Notes: a model not told the origin generated them from the sequence alone. A stretch of 64,000 bases of DNA from an uncultured Draconibacterium sp. (GCF_963674925.1 NZ_OY771647.1:325501-389500); one strand, 5' to 3'; numbered from the stretch's first letter, positions 1 to 9,533 are shown. Made by a program: numbers and translations.

Positions 1-1
1 T

Positions 2-1312
2 TTCTATAAAACTGAAAGAGGTACATTTTCCATTAGCGACCAGCCCGAAAAACTGCAGCAAACCAACGCAGACAAAGAAATTGACACATTTGCATCCTCG
101 TATTTTTTACAATTTGGGGTAACACCTTTTCAGCAAACTTTAAATGCAACTATCGCACAAATTCAACCTGGCGAGATTGTTTGTTTCAAAAATAATTCGG
201 CAGAAGTAACGTCTGATTTTGTTCTTCAACTTCACCGCAAACCAAGTGCAGAACAAACTCCCAAAGCTATTGCAACTCGCTTCCGCAACGTTTTTAAAAA
301 GTACTTCAAGCAGCTTAAAAACAAACAAATATTACTTCCGCTTACCCGTGGTTACGACTCGCGGCTACTGGCCTGTTTGTTAGCAGAGTCCGGACATAAA
401 AATGTTCTTTGTGCCACTTGGGGGAGAAAAAATAACAGCGAAAAACAAACAGCGCAAAAGGTGGCCGAGAAACTTGGATTTCAATACCGGTTTATTGAAT
501 ACAACGAAGAACTGATCGATAATTTTAAAACCAATCAGACATTCATCGATTATGCAAATTACTCCGGACACTGGTCGTCGATGCCGTATTTACAGGATTA
601 TTTTGCGGTAAAGTTGCTGAAAGAAAAGAAACTCATCAACGAAAATACGGTTGCGCTTCCCGGTCATCCCGGCGACTTTTTAAGAGGCGCACACCTCAAC
701 AATTCAATCCTTGAGCTTAAAGCTTCAGAGTTGGGACCAGCTCTTATAAAAACATTGGGAACTTCACTTCCGGCAAAGCCTGATTTTAAAATAGCCTTGC
801 AAAAATATCTCGAAGTAAATCTTTTAAAACAAAAAAGTCCTTCCGCGCCTGAAGCATACGAGATTTGGGATTTACAGGAGCGACAATGTAAATTTATAGG
901 CAACTCGAACCAGGTTTATTCCTTTTTCGGAATTGATGTTGTAATGCCGTTATTCGATAAACAAAGCCTTCAGTTTTTTACCGGAATAAATGCCCAAAAC
1001 AAAAATCGGGAGCAACTTTACAACCGTTCGCTCGAAGATTATTTTTTCACAAAACACGGGGTTGATTTTGATTTGAAGCAGGTTTCCGATCAGGTAAATT
1101 CGAAAAAGGAAAACCTAAAAAACCGGCTGATAGAAGCAGCTCCTCATCAATTAAAAACCTTGTACTACCCCATGAACGACGGAATATTTTACCGCGAAAT
1201 AACCGACCAATTGCGGCAAAATATAAAAATGAAACATCCGGTTAAACCGCATTCGTTTAATGCCTACATTGTTCAGTGGTATTTGCAATTTTTGGCTTCT
1301 CAATCTAAATGA
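2..1312 (+). CDS. Asparagine synthase-like protein, 5' truncated
   Basis: The reading frame is open from the first bases of the window, so the N-terminus lies outside; about 436 residues are visible. The early part contains a stretch like the end of a class-II glutamine amidotransferase domain (TPFQQTLNATIAQIQPGE), followed by an ATP-pyrophosphatase-like domain beginning at LPLTRGYDSRLLACLLAESG. In asparagine synthases this loop is SGGxDS and binds the pyrophosphate of ATP; here the first residues are T-R-G, so the loop is altered. The later AATWG-like and PGHPGDFLRG segments and the C-terminal MPLFDK region match the asparagine synthase fold. Such proteins amidate substrates in cell-surface polysaccharide or peptide pathways, but no such neighbour is visible. 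Family assignment is fairly sure, substrate unknown. Confidence 0.7.
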   Translation, partial: FYKTERGTFSISDQPEKLQQTNADKEIDTFASSYFLQFGVTPFQQTLNATIAQIQPGEIVCFKNNSAEVTSDFVLQLHRKPSAEQTPKAIATRFRNVFKKYFKQLKNKQILLPLTRGYDSRLLACLLAESGHKNVLCATWGRKNNSEKQTAQKVAEKLGFQYRFIEYNEELIDNFKTNQTFIDYANYSGHWSSMPYLQDYFAVKLLKEKKLINENTVALPGHPGDFLRGAHLNNSILELKASELGPALIKTLGTSLPAKPDFKIALQKYLEVNLLKQKSPSAPEAYEIWDLQERQCKFIGNSNQVYSFFGIDVVMPLFDKQSLQFFTGINAQNKNREQLYNRSLEDYFFTKHGVDFDLKQVSDQVNSKKENLKNRLIEAAPHQLKTLYYPMNDGIFYREITDQLRQNIKMKHPVKPHSFNAYIVQWYLQFLASQSK

Positions 1313-1341
1313 CAAACTATTCCGTTCATTCCAAATTTGGT

Positions 1342-1349
1342 TATATTTG
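1342..1349 (+). promoter_or_regulatory. Possible -7 promoter element TATATTTG
   Basis: The octamer matches the Bacteroidota -7 consensus TAnnTTTG and lies 16 bases before the start of the AI-2E-family gene. No clear TTTG -33 box is present at the usual 19-base distance, so support is partial. Confidence 0.35.
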
Positions 1350-1365
1350 TTAAAAACAAACAAAA

Positions 1366-2496
1366 ATGATTCAACTTAAAGGCTGGACACGCAATACACT
1401 TTTTATTGTCGGACTTCTTTTTATCATTTTTCTGTTGTGGTATTTCAGTGCCATTGTCACCTATATTCTTATTTCGGTGGTGCTCTCGTTTATTGGCCGC
1501 CCGCTAACCCGCTGGCTGGTAAAAATCCGATACAAACGATTTAAAATCCCCAAAGGGCTGGCAGCTTTTGCAACCCTTGTTTCCTTATGGATCGTTTTTA
1601 TTTCCTTTTTCAGATTCATTATTCCGCTCTTGCTCAGCGAAGTAGAAACTCTGTCACAAATTGACTTTACACTCGTTCTCGATTCCATTGAAGATCCTTT
1701 GCTGAATCTCATGCACTTTTTTAGTAAAGATACCGTGAGCATCGAATCGAAAAATTTTATGGATATTGTTACAGAGAGTCTGGGGGCTGAAATTGATTTT
1801 TCGCAGGTGTCGAATTGGTTCGGAGTGGTTGCCGGAACTATTGGAGAATTGTTAATCGGTTTCTTTTCTGTTTCGTTTATCACCTTTTTCTTTTTGAAAG
1901 AAGAAACCATGTTTAGCACCTTCATCATACTACTGGTTCCTACTCATTTAGAAGAAAAAGTTGCCCATATTCTCAATTCTATTTCCTACCTGTTACGACG
2001 CTATTTCATCGGCCTTCTGTTAGAGGTTTTTATGGTAATGCTACTCGACACCATCGGCCTCACCATTGTGGGTATCGAATTCAACCACGCGGTTGTAATT
2101 GGGTTATTCTGCGGAATGTTCAACGTTATTCCATATCTGGGGCCGTGGATGGGGGCAGCCCTCGGCTTACTTATCGGGGCAGCTTTACATATTAATCTCG
2201 ATTTTATGAACGAAGTTTTACCCACTTTAGGATGGATGACGGTGGTTTTTATTTCTGTTCAGGTAATCGACAACGTTCTTTTTCAGCCACTTATTTATTC
2301 CAGCAGTGTAAAGGCACACCCACTTGAAATTTTCCTTGTAATTATCGCCGCCGGAAGTATGGCCGGAATTATCGGAATGATCCTGGCTATTCCTGTTTAT
2401 ACCATTCTCAGGGTAATTGCCGCCGAATTTTTCGAGAATATGAAACTGGTAAGAAAGCTTACCGAACACCTCGAAAAAGAAAAAACTGAAGGTTGA
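1366..2496 (+). CDS. AI-2E/PerM family inner-membrane transporter
   Basis: A 376-residue polytopic membrane protein. It opens with hydrophobic segments (about residues 10-35 and 60-85), then a soluble excursion, and ends in a cluster of helices containing the family-typical segments FNVIPYLGPWMG and a late GMILAIPVYTILRV. This is the UPF0118/AI-2E exporter (PerM, YdiK, TqsA) family, whose members export small molecules or act as Na+/H+ antiporters; the substrate cannot be read from sequence. It starts at ATG 1366, 53 bases after the asparagine-synthase-like gene, and may have its own promoter. The following 219 bases before actA hold no convincing gene. Confidence 0.85.
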   Translation: MIQLKGWTRNTLFIVGLLFIIFLLWYFSAIVTYILISVVLSFIGRPLTRWLVKIRYKRFKIPKGLAAFATLVSLWIVFISFFRFIIPLLLSEVETLSQIDFTLVLDSIEDPLLNLMHFFSKDTVSIESKNFMDIVTESLGAEIDFSQVSNWFGVVAGTIGELLIGFFSVSFITFFFLKEETMFSTFIILLVPTHLEEKVAHILNSISYLLRRYFIGLLLEVFMVMLLDTIGLTIVGIEFNHAVVIGLFCGMFNVIPYLGPWMGAALGLLIGAALHINLDFMNEVLPTLGWMTVVFISVQVIDNVLFQPLIYSSSVKAHPLEIFLVIIAAGSMAGIIGMILAIPVYTILRVIAAEFFENMKLVRKLTEHLEKEKTEG

Positions 2497-2715
2497 AAAT
2501 TTCAGTCCTAATCGATATTGGAAATCGAAAAATCATTTCTCATAAATGTAACCAATCGCATTTTTCAAACCTTCTCAGCTATTTAACGTAAAAATTTTAA
2601 TTCTTTCAGAACCTTAAGGTCTTTTTATTGTTAATAGGTTAAGTCTGGATAAAAAGGCCTTTAATTTAATACTAAACTTAACAGAATGAGAGAACACTTC
2701 TTTTGGGGAGGTTTC

Positions 2716-3846
2716 ATGAAAAAAACGCAAATTTTCATATCCCTGTTCGCATTTGTTACCTGTATTTTGCTATCCAATAATTTGTATGCTGATTCATCCG
2801 AATCTGTTGTAAACGAAGGGCATTCGCACGAAGATGTAAAACGTGGAGAACGTTTTTTCAAAGGATTATTACCCTTCGACCGTGAGTATTCGTCATGTGT
2901 ATCCTGTCATAATTTAAATCGTGTCGACACGCTAAACTGGAATCCCTCGGCAATGGATATTGCAATAAAATATGTAGACAAGGATTTTGAATCGTTTCAA
3001 GCCTCGGTAATGAATCCGGTTGGCATAAAAATGGAAGCTTCGCATGTTAATTTCGATATCTCGGAAGAAGATCTGAAAACAGTAAAAGTTTATTTGGACA
3101 ATTTAGCACACACCGGAGTTCCTCCGGCTAAACCAACACATTATAACCTCATTCTGTTTCTGTTCTTAGGGTTGCTGATTACCTGGGCAGTTGTTGAACT
3201 GATCTTTATCCGAAAAATTAAACTGAAATTTATTCCACTGATAATCCTGCTTGGCGCTTTTGGCTGGCAGGTAAAAATGATAGTTACCGATGCCATTAAA
3301 TTAGGGCGCCAGGAAAACTATGCACCTGATCAACCCATAAAATTCTCACATAAAGTACATGCCGGCGAAAACGGAATTGATTGTATGTATTGCCATACAA
3401 CGGTCGAGCAAAGTAAATCGGCAGGAATACCAGCCACTAACCTTTGTATGAACTGCCATATTTTAATCCGAGAAGGAACAAACAGTGGCAAGTTTGAAAT
3501 TGCCAAAGTGGTGGATGCCGCAGAAAACGGGCACTCGATTGAATGGAAACGGATTCACAACCTTCCAGACCATGTTTATTTCAGCCATGCCGTGCACGTT
3601 GGTTCGGGAAAACTCGACTGTATGCAATGCCATGGCCCGGTTGAGGAAATGGATATTATGGAGCAACACAGCGATTTGTCGATGGGATGGTGTGTAAACT
3701 GCCATCGCGATACCGAAGTGGATTTTGGAAATAATGGCTATTACGAACATTACGTGAAACTGCACGAAGAAATGAAATCCGGAGCGATCGACTCGGTAAA
3801 AGCAGTTGATATTGGCGCCAATGATTGTATGCGCTGCCACTATTAA
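2716..3846 (+). CDS. actA: Alternative complex III subunit ActA, multiheme cytochrome c
   Basis: Electron-transfer subunit of alternative complex III, which oxidises membrane quinol and passes electrons to periplasmic carriers or an oxidase. The 376-residue product has a signal sequence (MKKTQIFISLFAFV), one CxxCH haem site near residue 61, membrane segments around residues 145-190, then five CxxCH sites near 222, 243, 301, 325 and 370, giving six in total. ActA is best known as a pentahaem subunit; the N-terminal monohaem region is extra to that count. I chose ATG 2716 rather than the in-frame ATG at 2686, because GGGGAGG stands just upstream and the signal peptide then starts cleanly. First gene of actABCDEF; actB follows after 32 bases. 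Confidence 0.9.
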   Translation: MKKTQIFISLFAFVTCILLSNNLYADSSESVVNEGHSHEDVKRGERFFKGLLPFDREYSSCVSCHNLNRVDTLNWNPSAMDIAIKYVDKDFESFQASVMNPVGIKMEASHVNFDISEEDLKTVKVYLDNLAHTGVPPAKPTHYNLILFLFLGLLITWAVVELIFIRKIKLKFIPLIILLGAFGWQVKMIVTDAIKLGRQENYAPDQPIKFSHKVHAGENGIDCMYCHTTVEQSKSAGIPATNLCMNCHILIREGTNSGKFEIAKVVDAAENGHSIEWKRIHNLPDHVYFSHAVHVGSGKLDCMQCHGPVEEMDIMEQHSDLSMGWCVNCHRDTEVDFGNNGYYEHYVKLHEEMKSGAIDSVKAVDIGANDCMRCHY

Positions 3847-3878
3847 TCATTCAAGTTTAAAGCAGAATCAAACAAACT

Positions 3879-6818
3879 ATGACAAAATATTGGAGAAGTT
3901 TAGACGAGTTGAATAATCCGGTTGAGTTCAAGCAAAACGAAATTAAATTGGAACTGGATGCTAAGCGTGCCGTAATGAAAAAGGCGTCAGGCTCATCAAG
4001 GCGCGATTTTCTTAAGACTTTTGGATTTAGCGTTGCAGCAGCGGCAGTTGTGGCCAGCTGTAAAAGACCTGTCGACAAAGCCATTCCCTACCTGGTAAAA
4101 CCGGAAGAAGTAACTCCGGGAATGGCCAACTATTACGCCTCAAGCTATTTTGAAGCCAACGAATACTGCAGCGTTTTAGTGAAAGTGCGTGACGGACGCC
4201 CAATAAAAATTGAGGGCAACGACCTGTCACCAATTTCGCAAAAAGGAACTTCTGCGCGGGTTCAGGCATCAGTGCTTGATTTGTATGATGATGCCCGTTT
4301 CAAAACACCACTAAAAAGAGGCGAGGCTACCAACTGGGAAGAAGTTGACGGCTACATAATCAGAAAATTGGAGCAGCTAAATAACGACAACAAGAAAGTT
4401 GTTCTGCTCACGTCGAGTATAATTTCTCCAACAACAAAAAAAGTAATTACACGCTTTCAGGAAAAATACCCCAATGTTGAGTGGGTAAAATACGATGCGG
4501 TTTCGGCAAGTGGAATTTTGGAGGCCAACCAACAAAGTTTTGAAACGCCATTGATTCCTGACTACCGGTTCGAACGCGCAAAAGTAATTGCAAGCTTTGG
4601 TGCCGACTTTTTGGGCACATGGCTTTCTTCAACTGAATATACAAAAGGCTACGCAGCCGGAAGAAAAGTGCTGGACAAAGGCGATGAAATGAGTCGTCAT
4701 TATCAATTCGAGTCGGGAATGACTTTGACCGGATCAAATGCCGATGTTCGCGTTCCGATAAAACCATCGGAAGAAAAGACGATTTTAACAGCGCTGTATT
4801 ATCAGTTATTGCAGGCAAAAGGATTTATGACTATTGCGGCTCCCGGAAGCCCGGTTGATGTAACAGGATTGGCCGAAGACTTGCTGGCCAACGAAGGAAA
4901 GTCGCTGGTGATTTCGGGAAGCAACGATGTGAACATCCAACTGATTGTAAATGCGATCAACAATCTTCTGGGAAATTACGGATCAACGATTTTATTCGAT
5001 CGACCACTAAATACGCACCAGGCAATTGATGCCGATTTTGAGAAAGTGATTACTGGATTAAAGAACAAAGAAATTGCCGGAATACTTTGTTGGGGTGTAA
5101 ACCCGGTTTATAATCATCCAAAAGGCGAGGAAATAAAAGAATTGATCGCAGGCGCTGAACTCTCGGTTTCGTTTTCCGACAGAAAAGACGAAACAACAGC
5201 CGCCTGTCATTGGGTGTGCCCTGCGCCGCACTATCTTGAAGCATGGAACGACGCCGAACCGAAAAAAGGGCTTTTTAGTTTGTCGCAACCTACTATTTCA
5301 AAACTGTTCGACAGCCGGCAAGTACAGGAAACACTGCTAAAATGGACCGGCGAAGAGCAGCCCAACTATTACGAGATTTTACAAGCAAACTGGGAAGAGA
5401 ACTTCTCAGGTTTGCAATCAAAATATTCTAATTCGCGATTATTCTGGAACGATACTTTGCAGAAAGGAGTGTTCGAAACGGAGATAACCGCCGAGACACC
5501 TCATTATAGCGAGAATGGATTAGCAAATGCTTTACAACTAGGCGACCAACAATCGCAGGGATGGGAAATTGTTTTCTACCAGAGTGTGGCATTGAAAGAC
5601 GGAAGTGCGTCCAACAACCCGTGGTTACAGGAATTGCCCGATCCCGTTGCAAAAATCAGCTGGGATAATTTTGCTGCAGTTCCTGTAAAATGGGCCGAAG
5701 AAAATGGGGTACAGAATGAATCGGTGATTACCATAAACGGTATTGAAATGCCGGTTTTCGTGCAGCCAGGACAAGCACCTGGGACTATCTCAATAGCATT
5801 GGGTTACGGCCGCGAAATTGCCGGTAAAGTTGGCGACGGAGTTGGAAAAAATATGTATGCGCTGACATCGATACAAAATAATACCAAACAACTTTGGTTT
5901 AGTGGTGTTGATGTGCAGACCACAGACAAAACCTACGAACTGGCGCTGTCGCAAACGCACCATTCAATGGAAGGCCGGCCAATTGTTCGCGAAACCAATT
6001 TCGACAAATGGCAACTCGATCCGGCTTCGGGAAATGAGATCCGCAAGGAGCATTTGGAACATGATGTTTCGATGTATCCTGAACAGGAATTCAAAGGGCA
6101 TCATTGGGCGATGGCTGTCGATTTGGGAAGTTGTGTTGGATGTGGAAACTGTTCCATCTCATGCCAGGCCGAAAACAATGTGCAGGTCATCGGGAAAGAA
6201 CAGGTGCGCAACCGCCGGATCATGCACTGGATTCGCGTTGACCGCTATTTCTCGAACGATGCAGAAAACCCGGATGTATATCACCAGCCGGTAATGTGCC
6301 AGCACTGCGATAATGCGCCGTGCGAAAATGTTTGCCCGGTTTCGGCAACACCACACAGCGAAGAGGGCTTGAATCAAATGGCCTACAACCGTTGCGTGGG
6401 AACCAAATATTGTGTGAACAACTGCCCGTACAAAGTGCGTCGTTTTAACTGGTTCCAGTATGTACAAAACCCGGAGTTCGATTACGCATCAAACAGCGAT
6501 TTGGGACGTATGGTCCTTAATCCCGATGTTACCGTTCGCTCACGAGGTGTTGTTGAAAAATGCTCGTTCTGTGTGCAACGTATTCAGGAGAAAAAAGCAG
6601 AAGCAAAAGTTGCCGGTAGAATGTTAAAAGACGGAGAAGTTCAACCGGCATGTGTTCAATCGTGCCCGGCCGATGCGCTGGTATTTGGCGATCTGAATGA
6701 TGAGAACAGCAAAATCAACAAGCTCTTTAAAAACGAGCGCAATTACCATTTGCTGGAAGAATTACACACGCTGCCATCGGTAGGATATTTAACGAAGGTT
6801 AGGAATAAGAAGAGTTAA
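3879..6818 (+). CDS. actB: Alternative complex III iron-sulfur subunit ActB
   Basis: A 979-residue periplasmic subunit fusing a molybdopterin-oxidoreductase-like domain (about residues 50-720) to a ferredoxin-like domain (about 745-960). The N-terminus carries a twin-arginine type signal (SSRRDFLKTFGFS) followed by VVASC, a possible lipobox. The C-terminal part shows four cysteine clusters: CVGCGNCSISC, CQHCDNAPCENVC, CVGTKYCVNNC, and CSFC with a later ACVQSC, enough for [3Fe-4S]/[4Fe-4S] centres as in other ActB proteins. In known complexes the molybdopterin-like part has no Mo cofactor. It relays electrons from the quinol site near ActC to the haem subunits. Second gene of the act operon; a palindromic repeat separates it from actC. 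Confidence 0.93.
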   Translation: MTKYWRSLDELNNPVEFKQNEIKLELDAKRAVMKKASGSSRRDFLKTFGFSVAAAAVVASCKRPVDKAIPYLVKPEEVTPGMANYYASSYFEANEYCSVLVKVRDGRPIKIEGNDLSPISQKGTSARVQASVLDLYDDARFKTPLKRGEATNWEEVDGYIIRKLEQLNNDNKKVVLLTSSIISPTTKKVITRFQEKYPNVEWVKYDAVSASGILEANQQSFETPLIPDYRFERAKVIASFGADFLGTWLSSTEYTKGYAAGRKVLDKGDEMSRHYQFESGMTLTGSNADVRVPIKPSEEKTILTALYYQLLQAKGFMTIAAPGSPVDVTGLAEDLLANEGKSLVISGSNDVNIQLIVNAINNLLGNYGSTILFDRPLNTHQAIDADFEKVITGLKNKEIAGILCWGVNPVYNHPKGEEIKELIAGAELSVSFSDRKDETTAACHWVCPAPHYLEAWNDAEPKKGLFSLSQPTISKLFDSRQVQETLLKWTGEEQPNYYEILQANWEENFSGLQSKYSNSRLFWNDTLQKGVFETEITAETPHYSENGLANALQLGDQQSQGWEIVFYQSVALKDGSASNNPWLQELPDPVAKISWDNFAAVPVKWAEENGVQNESVITINGIEMPVFVQPGQAPGTISIALGYGREIAGKVGDGVGKNMYALTSIQNNTKQLWFSGVDVQTTDKTYELALSQTHHSMEGRPIVRETNFDKWQLDPASGNEIRKEHLEHDVSMYPEQEFKGHHWAMAVDLGSCVGCGNCSISCQAENNVQVIGKEQVRNRRIMHWIRVDRYFSNDAENPDVYHQPVMCQHCDNAPCENVCPVSATPHSEEGLNQMAYNRCVGTKYCVNNCPYKVRRFNWFQYVQNPEFDYASNSDLGRMVLNPDVTVRSRGVVEKCSFCVQRIQEKKAEAKVAGRMLKDGEVQPACVQSCPADALVFGDLNDENSKINKLFKNERNYHLLEELHTLPSVGYLTKVRNKKS

Positions 6819-6859
6819 AAAATATTGAGATACGATTGATCAACATCAAAAACTGAGGA

Positions 6860-6921
6860 CGTCATTCCGAACTTGTTTCGGAATCTGTTTTAAAAGATGC
6901 TGAAACAAGTTCAGCATGACG
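6860..6921. repeat. Palindromic intergenic repeat between actB and actC
   Basis: Two arms of about 26 bases (6860-6885 and 6896-6921) are near-perfect inverted copies: the left begins CGTCATTCCGAACTTGTTTC and the right ends ACAAGTTCAGCATGACG. The transcript would fold into a long hairpin inside the act operon. A sister element lies at 15464-15543. There is no T-tract, so it is not a standard terminator. Such GTCATTCCGAACTTGTTTC repeats are common between genes in Bacteroidota. Confidence 0.85.
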
Positions 6922-6976
6922 GGAGCCACTTTACGAAGTTGACAATTTAGTAAGAAACAAAAAAGCATAAACGCCT

Positions 6977-8362
6977 ATGTTTAATTCAGCCGTAAGGGGA
7001 AAGCTAATTGATGGAGACAAGTCTTTCAGTCAGATATCGAAGGAGATATTAGCGCCCATCCACGCCAAAACGCCGCTTTGGTGGTATGCAGCCATGCTGG
7101 TGAGTTTAGGCATGTTCGGATTTGGTTTGTATTGCAAATACATCACCGTTTCAACCGGAATTGGTACCTGGGGAGTAAACAACTCGGTAGCCTGGGGTTG
7201 GGCCATCATCAACTTTGTTTGGTGGATTGGTATCGGACATGCCGGAACCGCATTTTCCATTTTCCTGCTCATTTTACGGCAGAAATGGAGAACTGCCATT
7301 AACCGCGCCGCCGAAGCAATGACCGTTGTTGCCGTATTTTGTGCCAGCCTTTTCCCGCTGTTGCACATGGGGCGCCCGTGGTTGTTTTTCTTTATTTTCC
7401 CATATCCGAATACGCGAGGTCCGCTTTGGGTGAATTTTAACTCACCCCTTTTCTGGGACTTTGTGGCCATTTCAGCCTACCTGCTTATTTCAGCAAGTTT
7501 CTGGTATTTTGGTATGGTGCCTGATTTTGCGACCATTCGCGACACGGCAAAATCTAAAATTAAAAAGGCAGTTTACGGATTTTTTGCTTTCGGCTGGACC
7601 GGATCGAGCCGCGAGTGGCTGCGTTTTGAAGGACTGAGTTTTGTGCTTGGCGGAATTGCTGCAGTATTGGTAGTTTCGGTGCACTCGATTGTATCGACCG
7701 ACTTTGCCGTTTCGGTGCAAGCCGGATGGCACACTACCATCTTCCCTCCTTACTTTGTTATCGGAGCAATCTTCTCAGGATTTGCCATGGTACTTACCCT
7801 TGTAATTACCATGCGGGGTTTATATAATATGACTGATTTTATTACCGACCGGCACGTTGATGCGGTTTGCCGGATTCTGATATTTATTTCGCTGATTATG
7901 GGAACGGCCTATATGACCGAGATCTTTATCGCCTGGTATTCGGCTTCGGAATACGAAACTTATATGTTCTTCAAAAACCGATTATTTGGTGATTATGCCT
8001 TCCAGTTTTGGGCCATGTTTACGGCCAATGCTGTAATTCCGCAATTGTTCTGGTTTAAGGCGGTGCGCAAACGGATGTGGATCGTGTTCATTATTTCCAT
8101 CATCATCAATATCGGTATGTGGTTCGAGCGTTTTAACATTGTGGTTACCACGCTTAGCCGCGATTACCTGCCGGCTGCCTGGGCCAACTACTCGCCCACT
8201 TATGTTGAAATAGGATTTTTTATCGGTACACTCGGAATGTTTTTGGCCGGCGTACTGTTGTTCTTCCGCTATATTCCAATGATTGCCATTTCGGAATTAA
8301 AAAGTGTGGCAAAATTCGATAAACCAAATAACGGACAACTAAAAGCAAAGAGTCATGAGTAA
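6977..8362 (+). CDS. actC: Alternative complex III membrane subunit ActC (NrfD family)
   Basis: A 461-residue integral membrane protein of the NrfD/polysulfide reductase PsrC family with about ten predicted helices. Recognisable segments include NFVWWIGIGHAGT, the cytoplasmic-side HMGRPWLFF loop and FNSPLFWDF, all typical of the quinol-binding ActC subunit. It would oxidise menaquinol at the periplasmic side and deliver electrons to ActB; proton translocation has been proposed for this subunit. ATG 6977 comes 158 bases after actB, the gap being filled largely by the palindromic repeat. Its stop overlaps the start of actD by eight bases (ATGAGTAA), which suggests translational coupling. Confidence 0.93.
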   Translation: MFNSAVRGKLIDGDKSFSQISKEILAPIHAKTPLWWYAAMLVSLGMFGFGLYCKYITVSTGIGTWGVNNSVAWGWAIINFVWWIGIGHAGTAFSIFLLILRQKWRTAINRAAEAMTVVAVFCASLFPLLHMGRPWLFFFIFPYPNTRGPLWVNFNSPLFWDFVAISAYLLISASFWYFGMVPDFATIRDTAKSKIKKAVYGFFAFGWTGSSREWLRFEGLSFVLGGIAAVLVVSVHSIVSTDFAVSVQAGWHTTIFPPYFVIGAIFSGFAMVLTLVITMRGLYNMTDFITDRHVDAVCRILIFISLIMGTAYMTEIFIAWYSASEYETYMFFKNRLFGDYAFQFWAMFTANAVIPQLFWFKAVRKRMWIVFIISIIINIGMWFERFNIVVTTLSRDYLPAAWANYSPTYVEIGFFIGTLGMFLAGVLLFFRYIPMIAISELKSVAKFDKPNNGQLKAKSHE

Positions 8363-8852
8363 AAAATATATCCTTGGCGTTTTTGACGACGAAGCTACTT
8401 TGGTTGACGCTTTTGAGAAATTAAAAGACAAAGGAGTAATGCCGGTTGAAGTTTACACGCCCTACCCTGTGCACGAAATATTGGAGGGAATGCCCATAAA
8501 AACGCGAATTACGCATGCAGCTTTCTTTTACGGATTGTTTGCTGCACTGGGAATTCTCGGATTTCTGACCTATGCAGCCTCCATTAGCTGGCCTTTACAC
8601 TACGGAGGAAAACCATTTAATGCCTTCCCATCGTTTATTGTGGTAACCATTGTGGCCACCATTCTTTCTATAACGCTGCTTACGCTCTTTACTTTTTCCG
8701 TACGGGCGAAAGTTTTTCCCGGCAAAAAAGCAGAGATCTTTCATGAGCGGGCCACCGACGATAAGTTTGTTATGGTGTTCGATGAAGAAGGAATTGCAAA
8801 CGATAGCGAGTCAGTAAAATCGATCCTCACAGAACATGGTAAAATTGAATAA
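8355..8852 (+). CDS. actD: Alternative complex III subunit ActD (DUF3341)
   Basis: A 165-residue protein of the DUF3341/ActD family. The N-terminal 50 residues (YILGVFDDEATLVDAFEKL) form a soluble cytoplasmic domain; two membrane helices follow at about residues 57-80 and 93-120, and a soluble tail ends the protein. ActD packs against ActC in the complex; it carries no cofactor motif. Its start codon lies inside the end of actC, and actE follows closely. The length is normal for the family. Confidence 0.9.
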   Translation: MSKKYILGVFDDEATLVDAFEKLKDKGVMPVEVYTPYPVHEILEGMPIKTRITHAAFFYGLFAALGILGFLTYAASISWPLHYGGKPFNAFPSFIVVTIVATILSITLLTLFTFSVRAKVFPGKKAEIFHERATDDKFVMVFDEEGIANDSESVKSILTEHGKIE

Positions 8853-8911
8853 ATAGATTTTGAGCTATGAGCAATAAAATCAAAAAACATAAAAAGATTT
8901 CAGGAAGTCAA

Positions 8912-9466
8912 ATGAAAGGCCTTAGCATTTTTGCCTTTTGCCTTTTGCTTTTTGCCTTTTCCTCTTGCGATTACAACCGCCGAACCACCGGATGGCAGTA
9001 TTTCGATGATATGGTTAACTCACCGGCTTACGAGAGCTATACACCCAATCCGAATTTTGCAGATGGAAAAACCATGCAACCGCCTGTTCCGGGAACAATT
9101 CCGAGAGGTACAGTTCCTTACGCTTACCAAAAAACCGATGAAGACCGGGCACTGGCTGCTGCTACACTGGTAAACGAGTTGGATCCAAGTAAAGAGAACC
9201 TGCAACGGGGAGAACGAATGTACGGCATTTACTGTATACAATGCCACGGCGAAAAAGGTGATGGACAAGGATCGTTATACGTAAGCAAAAAATACACCTA
9301 TCCGCCGGCAAATTTGTTAAGCGAAAAAATGATGGCCAATCCTGAAGCCGATATTTACCATGTGATAACTGTAGGCTTTGGAATTATGGGCGAACATGGT
9401 TCGATGATTAAGCCGGACGACCGCTGGAAAATAGCGATGTACGTAAAAGAGGTATTACAAAATTGA
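8912..9466 (+). CDS. actE: Alternative complex III subunit ActE, monohaem cytochrome c lipoprotein
   Basis: A 184-residue cytochrome c subunit with one haem site (CIQCHGEKGDGQGS, about residue 110) and a C-terminal GDRWKIAMYVKEV-like cytochrome c end. The N-terminus is a lipoprotein signal (MKGLSIFAFCLLLF, then FSSC at the lipobox), so it is probably membrane-anchored through lipid. I start it at ATG 8912, preceded by AGGAAG at a good distance, rather than at in-frame ATG 8867, which would add 15 lysine-rich residues before the signal. The signal peptide is encoded by a TTTTGCC-type heptamer repeat, which is odd. ActE accepts electrons from ActA and passes them on to an oxidase or soluble carrier. 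Confidence 0.9.
   Translation: MKGLSIFAFCLLLFAFSSCDYNRRTTGWQYFDDMVNSPAYESYTPNPNFADGKTMQPPVPGTIPRGTVPYAYQKTDEDRALAAATLVNELDPSKENLQRGERMYGIYCIQCHGEKGDGQGSLYVSKKYTYPPANLLSEKMMANPEADIYHVITVGFGIMGEHGSMIKPDDRWKIAMYVKEVLQN
8927..8961 (+). repeat. Imperfect TTTTGCC heptamer repeat inside actE
   Basis: About four and a half imperfect copies of TTTTGCC run through the part of actE encoding the hydrophobic core of its signal peptide. Slippage here would shift the frame of actE. Confidence 0.6.
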
Positions 9467-9533
9467 GAATTTTATGATGAGAGTTCACCTAAAATATCAT
9501 GAGTATAAAAATTAGGAAACAGAATATAAAAGC

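Noticed and set aside
2612..2630. ACCTTAAGGT followed by T residues after the AI-2E-family gene
   Set aside because: The palindrome has no loop, so it cannot form a usable terminator hairpin.
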